A model generated the notes under the pieces. It searched no databases and had not been told where the DNA came from. It saw only the letters and a program-made list of their open reading frames with translations. This document shows, piece by piece, positions 8,682 through 16,690 of a DNA stretch of 36,080 bases. How positions within the stretch are numbered: the stretch's first letter is position 1; every line of letters begins with the position of its first letter. The stretch is from a virus, in IMG/VR virus record IMGVR_UViG_3300023284_000200, positions 1-36,080 of that record, one strand, 5' to 3'. Position numbers and translations under genes: made by a program.

Positions 8682-9164
8682 TTAGGAACCTGAACCTGGC
8701 AAATGATCCTGGATGCCCTGGCCACTTTCGTTGGCCGGTGCTGTCACCGTGATGGTGGCAGAAGTCAAGCTGCCTGGGTTGGGCACTGCCTGGCGTTCGT
8801 AAACCACAATGCAGCCAAACTGGCCACCAATGATCTTGAACGTGTTCTTCCCAAGTTCCTTGATTCTGAACCAAACAGCAGTCAGGTCAGTTGTGGCAGA
8901 CACCAGGCCTACCTGCCAGATGTCGTTGGCCTTCAGCGCCACAGGAAGCACACCACGCATGATGATCTGCGCCATCAGATCCTGCAGGTTCATGCCCTGA
9001 ACCGTTTCTGCAGATTCACCGAAAGCTTCATAACCATCATTGAGGATCTGCGTCCTGGGTATGGTGGTCCATGTGCCGCTACTCACCAGGTCAGGATCGT
9101 AATCAATCGCAAATTCGACTGACTCGACCACTGGCCGGTGAATAGAACTGTCTTGATGTGCCAT
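8682..9164 (-). CDS. Putative major tail (tube) protein
   Basis: The 160-aa protein lies between the tail-terminator-like gene and the tail chaperones, the standard location of the tube subunit. It is predicted mainly beta, with a short C-terminal Gly/Ser tail. No motif proves the assignment. The start has GGAGAAAC a few bases upstream, a weak Shine-Dalgarno. An alternative is a minor tail protein, but no other nearby gene fits the tube better. Confidence 0.55.
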   Translation of the reverse strand: MAHQDSSIHRPVVESVEFAIDYDPDLVSSGTWTTIPRTQILNDGYEAFGESAETVQGMNLQDLMAQIIMRGVLPVALKANDIWQVGLVSATTDLTAVWFRIKELGKNTFKIIGGQFGCIVVYERQAVPNPGSLTSATITVTAPANESGQGIQDHLPGSGS

Positions 9165-9181
9165 AGAAGTTTCTCCATGGT

Positions 9182-9733
9182 TTAAGTGATCGTGATTCTG
9201 AAATCACAGTGGTGCACAAGGGTGTCTTCTTCAACACCGTAGATCGCAACAGGAAACTCTGGCATGGCAATTTCATCTGGTGATTCAATCTGCACGATCT
9301 GGCCACCTGTTGCTTCAACCACGTCTGCACCCAGCGTGGTCAAATTGAAAAGGATGCCTTCTGGCGATTCGCTCCAAAGGACATCATAAAAATTCGATGT
9401 GGTACTGCCAGCAAAAACGTCTGATTCGATGAAACCGAATTGCAGGATGACGCTGAACACGTGTGACACCAGTACCTGGCCACCATGAACATCGTCAGTG
9501 GTATCCACGTCCTGTGGAAGTTCTTCCTGATCCACCACTGCGCAGCGGCACCACCTGACCGGATCGCCATAGATGGCATTGAAGTCATACGCTGACTGCA
9601 TGCCGATCATGGCCTTTGTGGTGATCTTCTGCACGTTCCAGCTGCCATGTGGATGTGCATCCAGCAGCGCCAGAAGATGTGCACGCAGCCACTCAAGTTT
9701 GGTGGCCATTGGCAGTGTGTGTTGTTCGTTCAC
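9182..9733 (-). CDS. Putative tail terminator / tail completion protein
   Basis: Start choice: a GTG at 9733 has AGGAGG seven bases upstream and overlaps the stop of the preceding 48-aa gene (GTGA), giving 183 aa. A later ATG at 9709 (MATKLEW) is the alternative. No family is recognised with certainty. The N-terminal helix followed by beta segments and the position (after a virion-morphogenesis protein, before the tube) fit the tail terminator that caps the tube at the neck. Low-complexity or membrane segments are absent. Confidence 0.5.
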   Translation of the reverse strand: MNEQHTLPMATKLEWLRAHLLALLDAHPHGSWNVQKITTKAMIGMQSAYDFNAIYGDPVRWCRCAVVDQEELPQDVDTTDDVHGGQVLVSHVFSVILQFGFIESDVFAGSTTSNFYDVLWSESPEGILFNLTTLGADVVEATGGQIVQIESPDEIAMPEFPVAIYGVEEDTLVHHCDFRITIT

Positions 9734-9876
9734 TTGAAGATCCTCCTGCAAATACGCTTATACACTCGAAGCTTACGCTGGCCAACTACTTCATCCAGGT
9801 CAGCCCAGGTCAGCAATCGCCACAACCATTCAACTGGCGTGACTTTTTCCCTTTTCCATGTGATCCACTTCATCAT
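9730..9876 (-). CDS. Small basic, Trp-rich protein (48 aa)
   Basis: ATG at 9876 lies two bases after the previous stop, and the TGA at 9730 overlaps the next GTG. The peptide begins MMKWITWKREK, contains five Trp and ends with a basic run (KRICRRIFK). Tight packing on both sides argues that it is translated. No family is recognised. It may be a neck-region or morphogenesis accessory protein. It is too short for most automatic callers. Confidence 0.6.
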   Translation of the reverse strand: MMKWITWKREKVTPVEWLWRLLTWADLDEVVGQRKLRVYKRICRRIFK

Positions 9877-9878
9877 GA

Positions 9879-10091
9879 TCAGCTTAGACGTAATTTGACC
9901 GAAAAAACATCGTCAGAATTCTCAGATTGAACTTCTTCTGCATTGACCCAGGATTCATGTCGGGTTGAACCACTCCACCAGTAGATTTCATATGTGATAT
10001 TTTCACCTCTGATCAGCACAGCAGATATGAACGCAACCTGCGTCTTGTGCTCCCCGATCATAATTTTAGATGTTGGTTTCAGAAGATTCAT
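9879..10091 (-). CDS. Hypothetical protein, SH3/KOW-like small beta protein (70 aa)
   Basis: The start ATG overlaps the stop of the virion-morphogenesis gene (ATGA). The sequence MIGEHKTQVAFISA followed by YEIYWWSG and HESWVNAEEV resembles small phage proteins with an SH3-like fold, a type often seen between connector and tail genes. This resemblance is by eye only. Its placement suggests a neck or morphogenesis role. Confidence 0.6.
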   Translation of the reverse strand: MNLLKPTSKIMIGEHKTQVAFISAVLIRGENITYEIYWWSGSTRHESWVNAEEVQSENSDDVFSVKLRLS

Positions 10092-10627
10092 GACAACGCC
10101 TGGTCAATAAATTTGAACACGATGTCAGCTGCACGCTTCAAAACTTCAGGCGTTTCATCCTGCTGTGCTGGTTCCAGATACGCACGCTTTGGCATCGTGA
10201 TGATGAATTCACGCTTCTTGGACAGCGCCATGGCCTTCCACTTTTCATCACCAGTTTGGAAGAACATCGCCCAAAAGAAGGAACGCATCTGGCTGGTGAC
10301 CTTCAGTCTGATGGTGCCACCGAATTCATGGATGGCTGCGTATGGCACAAGGATCGTGAATACAAACTTGGTTACAGCGCCTTGAATCGAAAGCTTGGCC
10401 CGGCTACCCGGCCCACCCATCACAGCCCTGAACAGGGTCTGTCGCTGAATGATGAGTTTACCCGTTTCACCTGGCCGCCGTGTGCGTGGACCTTCCTGCA
10501 TGTAATGGCGCGTAGCGCGTGCCCCTATTCGCGCCACTGCCATGCGAGCAATACGAGCACGCAGATCCTTGCGATTCCTAAGAATGCGCCTGAACTGTGT
10601 TTCAAGTCTTGAAAGCTCAGTGGCCAT
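10088..10627 (-). CDS. Virion morphogenesis / minor tail completion protein (Mu gpG or HK97 gp10-like)
   Basis: The 179-aa protein has a basic helical N-terminus, then VPYAAIHEFGGTIR at about 94-107, the signature 'Y-A-x-x-HEFGG' of phage virion morphogenesis and gp10-like proteins, and later MPKRAYLEPA, another conserved element of that group. These proteins join tail to head. The gene comes after the head-tail connector, separated by the 80-bp repeat, and overlaps the 70-aa gene by an ATGA. Confidence 0.8.
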   Translation of the reverse strand: MATELSRLETQFRRILRNRKDLRARIARMAVARIGARATRHYMQEGPRTRRPGETGKLIIQRQTLFRAVMGGPGSRAKLSIQGAVTKFVFTILVPYAAIHEFGGTIRLKVTSQMRSFFWAMFFQTGDEKWKAMALSKKREFIITMPKRAYLEPAQQDETPEVLKRAADIVFKFIDQALS

Positions 10628-10631
10628 ATTG

Positions 10632-10711
10632 CCTTAGTTTTTTAGTGGCCGGCAGCTCGTAAATGGCCACCTGGTCACCGCAAAAAGCGGCCGTATCCTT
10701 ATTTAATAAGG
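10632..10711. repeat. 80-bp structured intergenic element, copy 2
   Basis: It is 80 bp long with 69/80 identity to 23841-23920. It starts with CCTTAGTTTTTTAG and ends with the palindrome CCTTATTTAATAAGG, so the ends are imperfect inverted repeats. On the minus strand an inner CCGC-TTTTT-GCGG hairpin and a GTGGCC/GGCCAC pair can form. One frame encodes GDQVAIYELPATKKLR and stops just inside the next gene. It overlaps the last codons of the connector gene. Confidence 0.8.
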
Positions 10712-11467
10712 TTGGGTCCTGTGGTGGTGTATGCTCTGCAGCTGCTGGAACTCGTAATTGCCCACTGCCTTCTTGGTTCTGAAGGTCAGCCGGTCAGCTG
10801 TCACTTCCTGTTCCTCTATTCCAATCAATGCCCTGAAGTGCCAGTTCAGATTGGCAATCACGATGCGTGCACATACGTCGCTGATGTCACCAGGCAGGAT
10901 GTCAACAACGGTGTCATCATCTAGCAGCGCAAGATCACTGGTTGACATTACGCTGTTCCACGTTTCACCACTTGCTGGCTGGTCCTGATCATACCTTCTG
11001 AAGCCAGCAAAATACCGGCTGTCCGTTGGAAACTCTGACAGGTCACCATCGAAGTTGATCACCGCATATTCTGACCGTTCATCCACGTGGAGTGGGATTT
11101 CATCGAACAGCAGCACGTCACCATCAACGTCCACAATCTGCACCACTGGATAGTACCTGAAATATGCACGGTGCCTGTTGGATTGATCACTTCGCGTATA
11201 TTCAGACGCAAACTTGAAATCATTCTGTGCAACCGTACAACGCCAGCGTTGAGTGTGCAGCCGCACAATCAGCTTGCGATTCAGAAACGCTTCAATCTTT
11301 TGCGTGGCGCTGTCGATGAAGCGCAGGCCTGCCTGGCGTATCTCATCGCCCTCACCGCTGCCATCAGTTGCACGCAATGCAGTTTCAATCACCGTGCCCA
11401 ACTTGTTCATGGACTGATCAGCAACCTGGGAAGGCGTGACCAGGTCAGTGTATTTTGCTATGATCAT
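10703..11467 (-). CDS. Head-tail connector protein (gp6-like adaptor)
   Basis: The 254-aa protein begins MIIAKYTDLVTPSQVAD, typical of phage head-tail adaptors that start with helices packing on the portal. It then has IEAFLNRKLI, a motif common in HK97 gp6-like connectors (residues about 58-67). It follows the capsid genes and precedes the tail completion genes. Its ATG overlaps the stop of the glycosyltransferase-fusion gene (ATGA). The last codons lie within the 80-bp repeat. Confidence 0.75.
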   Translation of the reverse strand: MIIAKYTDLVTPSQVADQSMNKLGTVIETALRATDGSGEGDEIRQAGLRFIDSATQKIEAFLNRKLIVRLHTQRWRCTVAQNDFKFASEYTRSDQSNRHRAYFRYYPVVQIVDVDGDVLLFDEIPLHVDERSEYAVINFDGDLSEFPTDSRYFAGFRRYDQDQPASGETWNSVMSTSDLALLDDDTVVDILPGDISDVCARIVIANLNWHFRALIGIEEQEVTADRLTFRTKKAVGNYEFQQLQSIHHHRTQPY

Positions 11468-13035
11468 TGCGCCGTTTTCCTCCTAACATCCAACGGATAA
11501 ATATCTTCTGTGTCCTCCTGTGGATTCCCAAGGTTTTCCGAACGCCAGGCGTCCTGCAGTTCCTTGACGCGCATTTCAGTCTTCAACTTTCCACGCTGCT
11601 GGTCAATGACCTGGCCATCTTCACTGATGTCATAGTATCCACCACCATTGTGGACCATGAGGAATTCAGGCATGGCAGATTCATCAAGCTTTTCAATCTG
11701 CACTGGCTGTTCAGCTGTGCCAGGAAACTTGACGTATTCATCACCAGTGGCAATGCGTGCCTTTTGCCCTTTGATCAGCTGATCAGAGTGCAATTCATCG
11801 GTCCAAAATAACCTGTTTGGCCTGGCGTCGATCCCCTTAGCTATCCTTCTTCCACGTGGCGAGAATCCACGATTGAAATTGCGCAGACGTACCAGCGCGA
11901 TCAATGGAATCTGTTCTTGTTGTGAGTGATCCATTTTTGTTTTCCTCTGCCTTCTGGCATAGTTTCTTCTTGTTAAACTAACTGGTGCGCGTGTCTTGAA
12001 CATCTCCGCAGCTTCCACAATGGCCTTGGCAGCACGCGCACTGCATTCACCATCAGTATACTTGAAAACCTGATGCACAGCGCCAATGCGTTGCACTTTC
12101 ATTTCATCATCTTCTGAAAAGGCCAGTTCCACCGCTTCTATCATGTGTTCCGGCTGATCGACATTACACCCCACGTTAGCAGCTGACCAGAACCGAAGCC
12201 CATGGTCAACCTTGCGCCTGTAAAGTGGCATGTTCATCACGATGACTGGCCTGCCCCAACCGCCCCTTCCCGCAGATGCGAATTCGTAGAGCGTGGACAT
12301 ATGATCCATGATGTACACGTCAGCCATTGCCATCACGTCTTCAAACTTGTCAATTACTTCAATGCCACGCTTTCTGTATTCATGCGTGATCTGACCCAGC
12401 ATCCGTGGATGGCCGTGGCCATACAGCTTGAAGTCTTTGCCATTGCGCCCGGCCAGTTCATCCAATGCTGGGATCATGTGCCAGAAAGCGCTGCGTGTTT
12501 CCGGCACCACCTTGCAATCCCAGTGGGTTGAAAATACAACAACAGGCACATCATTCTCTGGCTGTGGCAATGAGCCATCATGCCATGGGTCCAGCTTTGG
12601 ACACCCCACAACCCTGATCAGCTTATCATTCCCATAGGCCTGGCGATCACGCATGGCTGGATGGTCACCAGGGTGAAGAAACATGAAAACGTTTTTGTGG
12701 CCCGAGTATCCCGCATAAGATGAATGTATTGACCTGAAGGACTGACCACCACCGTGCTGCGTGAACACGCACTTCCTGCCAGCTTGGTGTGCTGCTTTTA
12801 AATCGCCAGAAGCAGCTGCCACAAGAAGGCTGGCTTGCCTTGTTCGAAGCTGCGGTATGATAGCACTCCTGTTGGGTCCGTAAGCCTGCGCAGGAATTCC
12901 ACGCATTGCGGCGTGTTTTATTAAGGGCTGCCGGACGTAAAAGATGCCCTGGTATGCTGGTGGCAATGCCAGGTACATTGGGGCAAGGTGATCAAAGAAG
13001 TGCCTTTCATGGGTCATGAAGTCAACTTGTGCCAT
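11464..13035 (-). CDS. TagB/TagF-like GT-B glycerophospho-/glycosyltransferase fused to an unknown C-terminal domain
   Basis: Residues about 1-350 resemble CDP-glycerol glycerophosphotransferases. FTQHGGGQSF (91-100), FKLYGHGHPRM (202-212), and VIDKFEDVMAMADVYI followed by DHMSTLYEFASAG and GRPVIVMN (228-268) correspond to the conserved C-terminal GT-B motifs of TagB/TagF enzymes. Residues 368-523 form an unrelated domain beginning MDHSQQEQ, preceded by the A-rich run AAAACAAAA. That ATG (11934) could therefore be an internal start giving a separate 156-aa protein. The gene sits between the major capsid and the head-tail connector. Its activity may modify virion proteins or host polymers (inference). 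Confidence 0.75.
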   Translation of the reverse strand: MAQVDFMTHERHFFDHLAPMYLALPPAYQGIFYVRQPLIKHAAMRGIPAQAYGPNRSAIIPQLRTRQASLLVAAASGDLKAAHQAGRKCVFTQHGGGQSFRSIHSSYAGYSGHKNVFMFLHPGDHPAMRDRQAYGNDKLIRVVGCPKLDPWHDGSLPQPENDVPVVVFSTHWDCKVVPETRSAFWHMIPALDELAGRNGKDFKLYGHGHPRMLGQITHEYRKRGIEVIDKFEDVMAMADVYIMDHMSTLYEFASAGRGGWGRPVIVMNMPLYRRKVDHGLRFWSAANVGCNVDQPEHMIEAVELAFSEDDEMKVQRIGAVHQVFKYTDGECSARAAKAIVEAAEMFKTRAPVSLTRRNYARRQRKTKMDHSQQEQIPLIALVRLRNFNRGFSPRGRRIAKGIDARPNRLFWTDELHSDQLIKGQKARIATGDEYVKFPGTAEQPVQIEKLDESAMPEFLMVHNGGGYYDISEDGQVIDQQRGKLKTEMRVKELQDAWRSENLGNPQEDTEDIYPLDVRRKTAQ

Positions 13036-13055
13036 AACAAACTTTGTAGACTAAC

Positions 13056-13093
13056 GGGCAAAGGCCAGGGACATCGTGCCCTGGCCTTTGCCC
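13056..13093. terminator. Terminator-like hairpin downstream of the major capsid gene
   Basis: A perfect 15-bp inverted repeat, GGGCAAAGGCCAGGG, with an 8-base loop lies 35 bp beyond the capsid stop and before the GT fusion gene. There is no U-run on either strand, so it may act as a partial terminator or as an mRNA-stabilising structure that keeps capsid mRNA abundant. Confidence 0.7.
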
Positions 13094-13128
13094 TTCATTT
13101 ATTCAGTAAAAAGCCAGTGGCTCAAAAA

Positions 13129-14445
13129 CTACGCACCAGAGCCAGTGGTAAACTCACCCGTTACAAACGCAAGTGGCCTGTAAACGGTGATACAAAGCCT
13201 TTCCTCAACACGTAGCGTGGCCAGATTCTGCCTGAAGTTGGTGCTGTCTTCAGTCGAGATTGCCACAGCTGCATCCATCCGATCCCAAACCTGCGCACCC
13301 AGTGCAAAGCTTCCAACCAGGAAGTCATGCTGCGGCTGCGACAAAGTCACGGCCACAGGGATTCCCCAAAGGCGTGGTGCCGTTTGGTTGGCAGGATTCA
13401 CGAAGATATACCGGCCTTGCGTGTCTTTGGTCAGTTCGATCCCGGCCCAGTTGAACGGGTTCATGACCACACCTGTGGGAGGAAACTCGCTTCCACTCGA
13501 CACTTGGTACATGGCAACACGCACTTTGTCAATGTCGGTAGGGCTTGCAATGGCCAGATCAGTTTCCAGTGTAGCGTTGTAGGCTGTGGCCTGGGTGTTT
13601 AGACCGTTCAGGTTGTTGCCAGTGCCATCACCGTTGAGCAGCTGATCTTCTTCCTCGAGCAGCAACAAGTACCGCATGCGGCTATCAATGTATGACTGCA
13701 GGCCAATGGCATCATCTAGCAGCTGCGTGGAGATGACCACGAAGTGCGCGATGGTTTCAATGGGGCACGTCAGCGCTTCGAAGTCGAAGTCTGATTCAGC
13801 TTTCGTGACGCCTTGGCCAGCCTGTGGCGCTGCGCTATCGGTGACCAACTCTTCACGTACATACCGAACGGTATCACTGGACGTGGTACCAACAGGCAAC
13901 AGATCACGGATGATCAGCGCACGCTCACCAGGTCCAACGATGCCAGGCACGCGCATGTAGTCGACCGTGTCACCAGCGCTGGCCTGTACGTTTGTGATTG
14001 CCTTGATCTGCTCTGGTGAAGGAATCACGATTGGAACGATGTCGCGCTGACCCTTGAACAATCCCCAGTGTGGGAACCGGATCACGATGCTGCTGCTGCC
14101 ACGTCGCACCTTTGCCAGGTATTCAGGATCTTCCTTCCTTTCCTCCAATAGGCGCAAGCCAGGCGTCTTGAAGGCTGCGCTGTTCTTGCCTTCTGCCAGG
14201 CGTTTGCTGACGCCTTCCCTGAAGGCAGCATCATCTTCAGCCGCCTTGGTCATTGCGTCCTTGACAGCCTTGATTTGATCGACAAAGGCAGCGTTGTCAA
14301 TGGACATCTTATCCACCAATTCCTTCACTTCGGCGCTGCCCTTGCCCAGTGCTTCCAGTTCCTGGATCCGTGGCTCCAGTTTGCCAGTAATTTCAGTAAG
14401 ATTCTTTGACAGCTTTTCCACTGTCTCTTTCAAAGGATCAGGCAT
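13129..14445 (-). CDS. Major capsid protein, HK97 fold
   Basis: The 438-aa protein has the standard layout: an N-terminal helical delta domain (about 1-95, coiled coil, KETVEKLSKNLTEITG) removed by the prohead protease, then the HK97-fold shell domain. Features include a Gly/Asp-rich E-loop region (DTVDYMRVPGIVG), the central helix block (FVVISTQLLDDAIGLQSYID), LLNGDGTGNNLNGL, a pattern found in many HK97-family capsids, and a conserved C-terminal segment. It overlaps the protease gene by 8 bases and is followed by a 15-bp-stem hairpin. Confidence 0.95.
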   Translation of the reverse strand: MPDPLKETVEKLSKNLTEITGKLEPRIQELEALGKGSAEVKELVDKMSIDNAAFVDQIKAVKDAMTKAAEDDAAFREGVSKRLAEGKNSAAFKTPGLRLLEERKEDPEYLAKVRRGSSSIVIRFPHWGLFKGQRDIVPIVIPSPEQIKAITNVQASAGDTVDYMRVPGIVGPGERALIIRDLLPVGTTSSDTVRYVREELVTDSAAPQAGQGVTKAESDFDFEALTCPIETIAHFVVISTQLLDDAIGLQSYIDSRMRYLLLLEEEDQLLNGDGTGNNLNGLNTQATAYNATLETDLAIASPTDIDKVRVAMYQVSSGSEFPPTGVVMNPFNWAGIELTKDTQGRYIFVNPANQTAPRLWGIPVAVTLSQPQHDFLVGSFALGAQVWDRMDAAVAISTEDSTNFRQNLATLRVEERLCITVYRPLAFVTGEFTTGSGA

Positions 14446-15139
14446 GATTTTGAATCTTTGAGTTCATGAGTGCCAGTTGAGATTGCACCAGAAGCTGTTC
14501 CAGCTGGCTGGCGTCATCATGCGGCACACCGTCGGTGGGTGCATGATCTTCAACCTTGTGCAGCCATGATTCAATCTGATGCCCTAGTGAGTCCGATATA
14601 TTCGAATGCAGCGCTTTGCGAGCATAAGCAACTTGGACTTCAAGTGACGTTGGAATGATTGCATGTTCATCCTGGCCACAAAGCTGCTTGACAGAAATCG
14701 TTGGTGTTTTTGGATTGGCACCCCACGTGACTGTGGAGTATTCCCATAGCCGCACTTCCTTAATGATGCGGTTGTCTTCATCATCACGGCGCAGGACATC
14801 AATGCCCACACTGTGCTCATTCAGAACGCCATCAGCGTACAGCATCAACGCGTCCCTGCCCAGCTGCGTGTTGCTGATCTTGCTGACCACACGCAGGCCG
14901 TCATTAGTCTCTTCCATCTCAAGTGGCTTCCCAAGGATTTCATCGAACCAGTGCATCCAAAGATGCTTGATGCGTCCACTGCCTTCTGGTCCGTGTTCCT
15001 GAATGGTCTTAGCAAACGCGCCTGGTGCTATGATGTCACCGTGCGCGTCCTGGTTGTTGAAGCTTGACGCCATCAGTTCCACAATGCCTTTCAGCTTGGA
15101 CACGTCCTTGAGTTTGCAGTCCTTGAATATCATGATCAA
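14438..15139 (-). CDS. Prohead protease (HK97 family, peptidase U35)
   Basis: The 233-aa protein carries the family pattern: MASSFNNQDAHGDIIAPGAF near residues 23-42, HLWMHWFDEILGKP with probable catalytic His63, and LNEHSVGI with probable nucleophile Ser110, followed by 'YSTVTWGANP'. It should cleave the delta domain of the capsid protein encoded next. A 225-bp upstream gap with palindromes, TTACGTCAC boxes and a candidate promoter suggests that the capsid genes have their own control. Confidence 0.93.
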   Translation of the reverse strand: MIMIFKDCKLKDVSKLKGIVELMASSFNNQDAHGDIIAPGAFAKTIQEHGPEGSGRIKHLWMHWFDEILGKPLEMEETNDGLRVVSKISNTQLGRDALMLYADGVLNEHSVGIDVLRRDDEDNRIIKEVRLWEYSTVTWGANPKTPTISVKQLCGQDEHAIIPTSLEVQVAYARKALHSNISDSLGHQIESWLHKVEDHAPTDGVPHDDASQLEQLLVQSQLALMNSKIQNHA

Positions 15140-15183
15140 CCTTGGAAGAAATGAAGAAGGCTGACCCGGTGGCCAGCCTCAAA

Positions 15184-15222
15184 ACCACCAACTTGGTGGT
15201 CAATATACCTTAAAAAGTTAGG
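15184..15222. promoter_or_regulatory. Palindrome and CCTTAAAAAGTTAGG box upstream of the protease-capsid genes
   Basis: 15184-15200 is the perfect palindrome ACCACCAA-C-TTGGTGGT. 15208-15222 is CCTTAAAAAGTTAGG, identical to the right end of the 80-bp repeat at 23906-23920. On the minus strand TATATTGACC lies between them, matching the decamer at 30236-30245 in another promoter candidate, with TTAAAC 19 bases upstream. I read this as a promoter/operator region for the capsid genes (inference). Confidence 0.5.
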
Positions 15223-15255
15223 GTTTGTTTAACGCGCAGACGCTGGAGCGAAGGG

Positions 15256-15276
15256 TTACGTCACGCATTACGTCAC
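15256..15276. promoter_or_regulatory. Two TTACGTCAC boxes (candidate operator)
   Basis: TTACGTCAC occurs at 15256-15264 and 15268-15276, spaced 12 bp start to start. The same nonamer is found reverse-complemented at 26459-26467 in the divergent control region and at 26962-26970. I found no copy inside a recognised gene. It is a candidate binding site for a phage regulator. Confidence 0.5.
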
Positions 15277-15286
15277 CACACAGTAA

Positions 15287-15316
15287 CGGCCAGGTGCATC
15301 GTCATGCACCTGGCCG
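15287..15316. terminator. Strong hairpin (13-bp stem, CGTC loop)
   Basis: CGGCCAGGTGCAT pairs perfectly with ATGCACCTGGCCG across a four-base loop. It lies just downstream of the 101-aa gene and upstream of the protease promoter region. It lacks a U-tract. It probably insulates the capsid operon from upstream transcription. Confidence 0.75.
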
Positions 15317-15364
15317 CTGGGTCGTCACCCATTCGTTCTTAAGGGGTTTATTTCGTGCAGAAAG

Positions 15365-15670
15365 TCAGTTGTTATTGTAAGGATGATCAGCCAAATTTGT
15401 CAACCACACGTGGCCTGGCGTCACGGTCGCATCCACCTGGACTGGATACCCATTGAATTTCAAACCCTGAACAAACGTCCACACTACGCGTGGTCCATCT
15501 TCAGGATTTTGGCACAACATTAGGCCATTCCATTCCTGCCACAGTTGTATGGCTGTAATAGGTGCCACACTGATCACGTCAAAGGTGATGCCACGCGAAC
15601 CAGCCAAATAGATCATACTCATGATCATATCACTGATCGGTGTGTATTTGGTATCAGTCTGTCGGTCCAT
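15365..15670 (-). CDS. Hypothetical protein (101 aa)
   Basis: The ATG at 15670 lies inside the end of the preceding 68-aa gene (17-base overlap), typical of the phage's packed operons. No family is recognised. The sequence has no signal peptide or clear TM segment and is mixed alpha/beta with several Trp. It is the last gene before the hairpin at 15287, so it ends this portal-to-MuF segment. Confidence 0.6.
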   Translation of the reverse strand: MDRQTDTKYTPISDMIMSMIYLAGSRGITFDVISVAPITAIQLWQEWNGLMLCQNPEDGPRVVWTFVQGLKFNGYPVQVDATVTPGHVWLTNLADHPYNNN

Positions 15671-15860
15671 CTTTTGGAATCCTCAAGCGAAGTGAAACAT
15701 CCACATAATAATAATTAGCGTCACGATCAGCCTTCAATATACGCTGAAACTTTGCGCCCTCGAGCAGCACCAGGTCATCTTCATCCAGCACCTGGTTGAT
15801 CAGCTGCTGCAGGCGCAGCCACTGTTGCTGTTGAAATCGCGTTGGTCCTTGGTCGTTCAT
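15654..15860 (-). CDS. Hypothetical small protein (68 aa)
   Basis: Its start overlaps the MuF-like stop (ATGA). The N-terminus is Gln-rich and helical (FQQQQWLRLQQLINQVL), followed by DDLVLLEGAKF and a beta segment (YYYVDVSLRLRIPK). No family is recognised. It could be an accessory to head assembly. Confidence 0.6.
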   Translation of the reverse strand: MNDQGPTRFQQQQWLRLQQLINQVLDEDDLVLLEGAKFQRILKADRDANYYYVDVSLRLRIPKDGPTD

Positions 15861-16690
15861 TCGAATTCACCAGGCATCTGTGTGCATCTACAGTTGATAA
15901 CATTGCCAGCGCTGCCGGACGGATCACCTGGCCATCGCAGTGATTCACCAGTCACCAGGAAGGTGTCACTCATGTCAACGAATTGGCCATCAGCTTCCAC
16001 GTGATCACCAGTCACTTCTTCCCGGACATCACCATCACGCCTGGACAGCCATCCCTTCTGCTTTATGCCAGCATCCTGGAAGGCAAGTTCCTGGCCGGAC
16101 TCGAATACTGGCGTGGCAGTTGTTTGCGCAATCGTCTTTACCCTGTTCTTGGCAATACCATATGTATTCCCCAGCCTTTCTTCAAGGCCAGACAATGGGT
16201 CACCACTTTCCTGCCATGCCAGCACGTCATCTGCGATCTTGCTCAACATCGTGTCATTGATGCCCCTGGCCTTCCCCAGGACTTCCAGAGCAACTGCCTT
16301 GGCACGTGTATCGCCTGGTGGAAAGGGAAGCTCAACACCAACTCTCTGTGCACCTGTGCGGTATCCCTGGACGATGCTCTGCGCTGTCAGTGGCCCATAC
16401 AGCTTGTCAGTCCTGTCGTACCAGGCGTTAAGATCGAACAATTTCTGCGCAATCTGGAAGGGTTCTGCCTTATCACTGAACAACTCACGCGCACGTTTTA
16501 GCACTTCTGCCTTCTGCTCTTTGAACAGCTTTAGTGTGACCAGCTGGTAAGACTTCTCACCAATGAGCTTGATGATGTTCGTAGCGACCCAGTGTGCTGC
16601 CAGAATGACTTCACTGTTGGCGTGCCCCTTGGCATAGTAGCAGGTTTCAATCAGGTGGTGGGCAAAACCCATGGCTTGCTTGTTGGTCAT
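15857..16690 (-). CDS. MuF-like head morphogenesis (minor head) protein
   Basis: The 277-aa protein is helical, ending in the family C-terminal signature: KGWLSRRDGDVREEVTGDH followed by ESLRWPGDP and INCRCTQMP. This is the hallmark of SPP1 gp7/Mu gpF-like minor head proteins, which bind portal and DNA. The ATG at 16690 overlaps the glycosyltransferase stop (ATGA); a longer frame from 16732 lies inside that gene. Normally this gene follows the portal directly; here about 3.5 kb of carbohydrate-modifying genes lies between them. Confidence 0.9.
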   Translation of the reverse strand: MTNKQAMGFAHHLIETCYYAKGHANSEVILAAHWVATNIIKLIGEKSYQLVTLKLFKEQKAEVLKRARELFSDKAEPFQIAQKLFDLNAWYDRTDKLYGPLTAQSIVQGYRTGAQRVGVELPFPPGDTRAKAVALEVLGKARGINDTMLSKIADDVLAWQESGDPLSGLEERLGNTYGIAKNRVKTIAQTTATPVFESGQELAFQDAGIKQKGWLSRRDGDVREEVTGDHVEADGQFVDMSDTFLVTGESLRWPGDPSGSAGNVINCRCTQMPGEFE

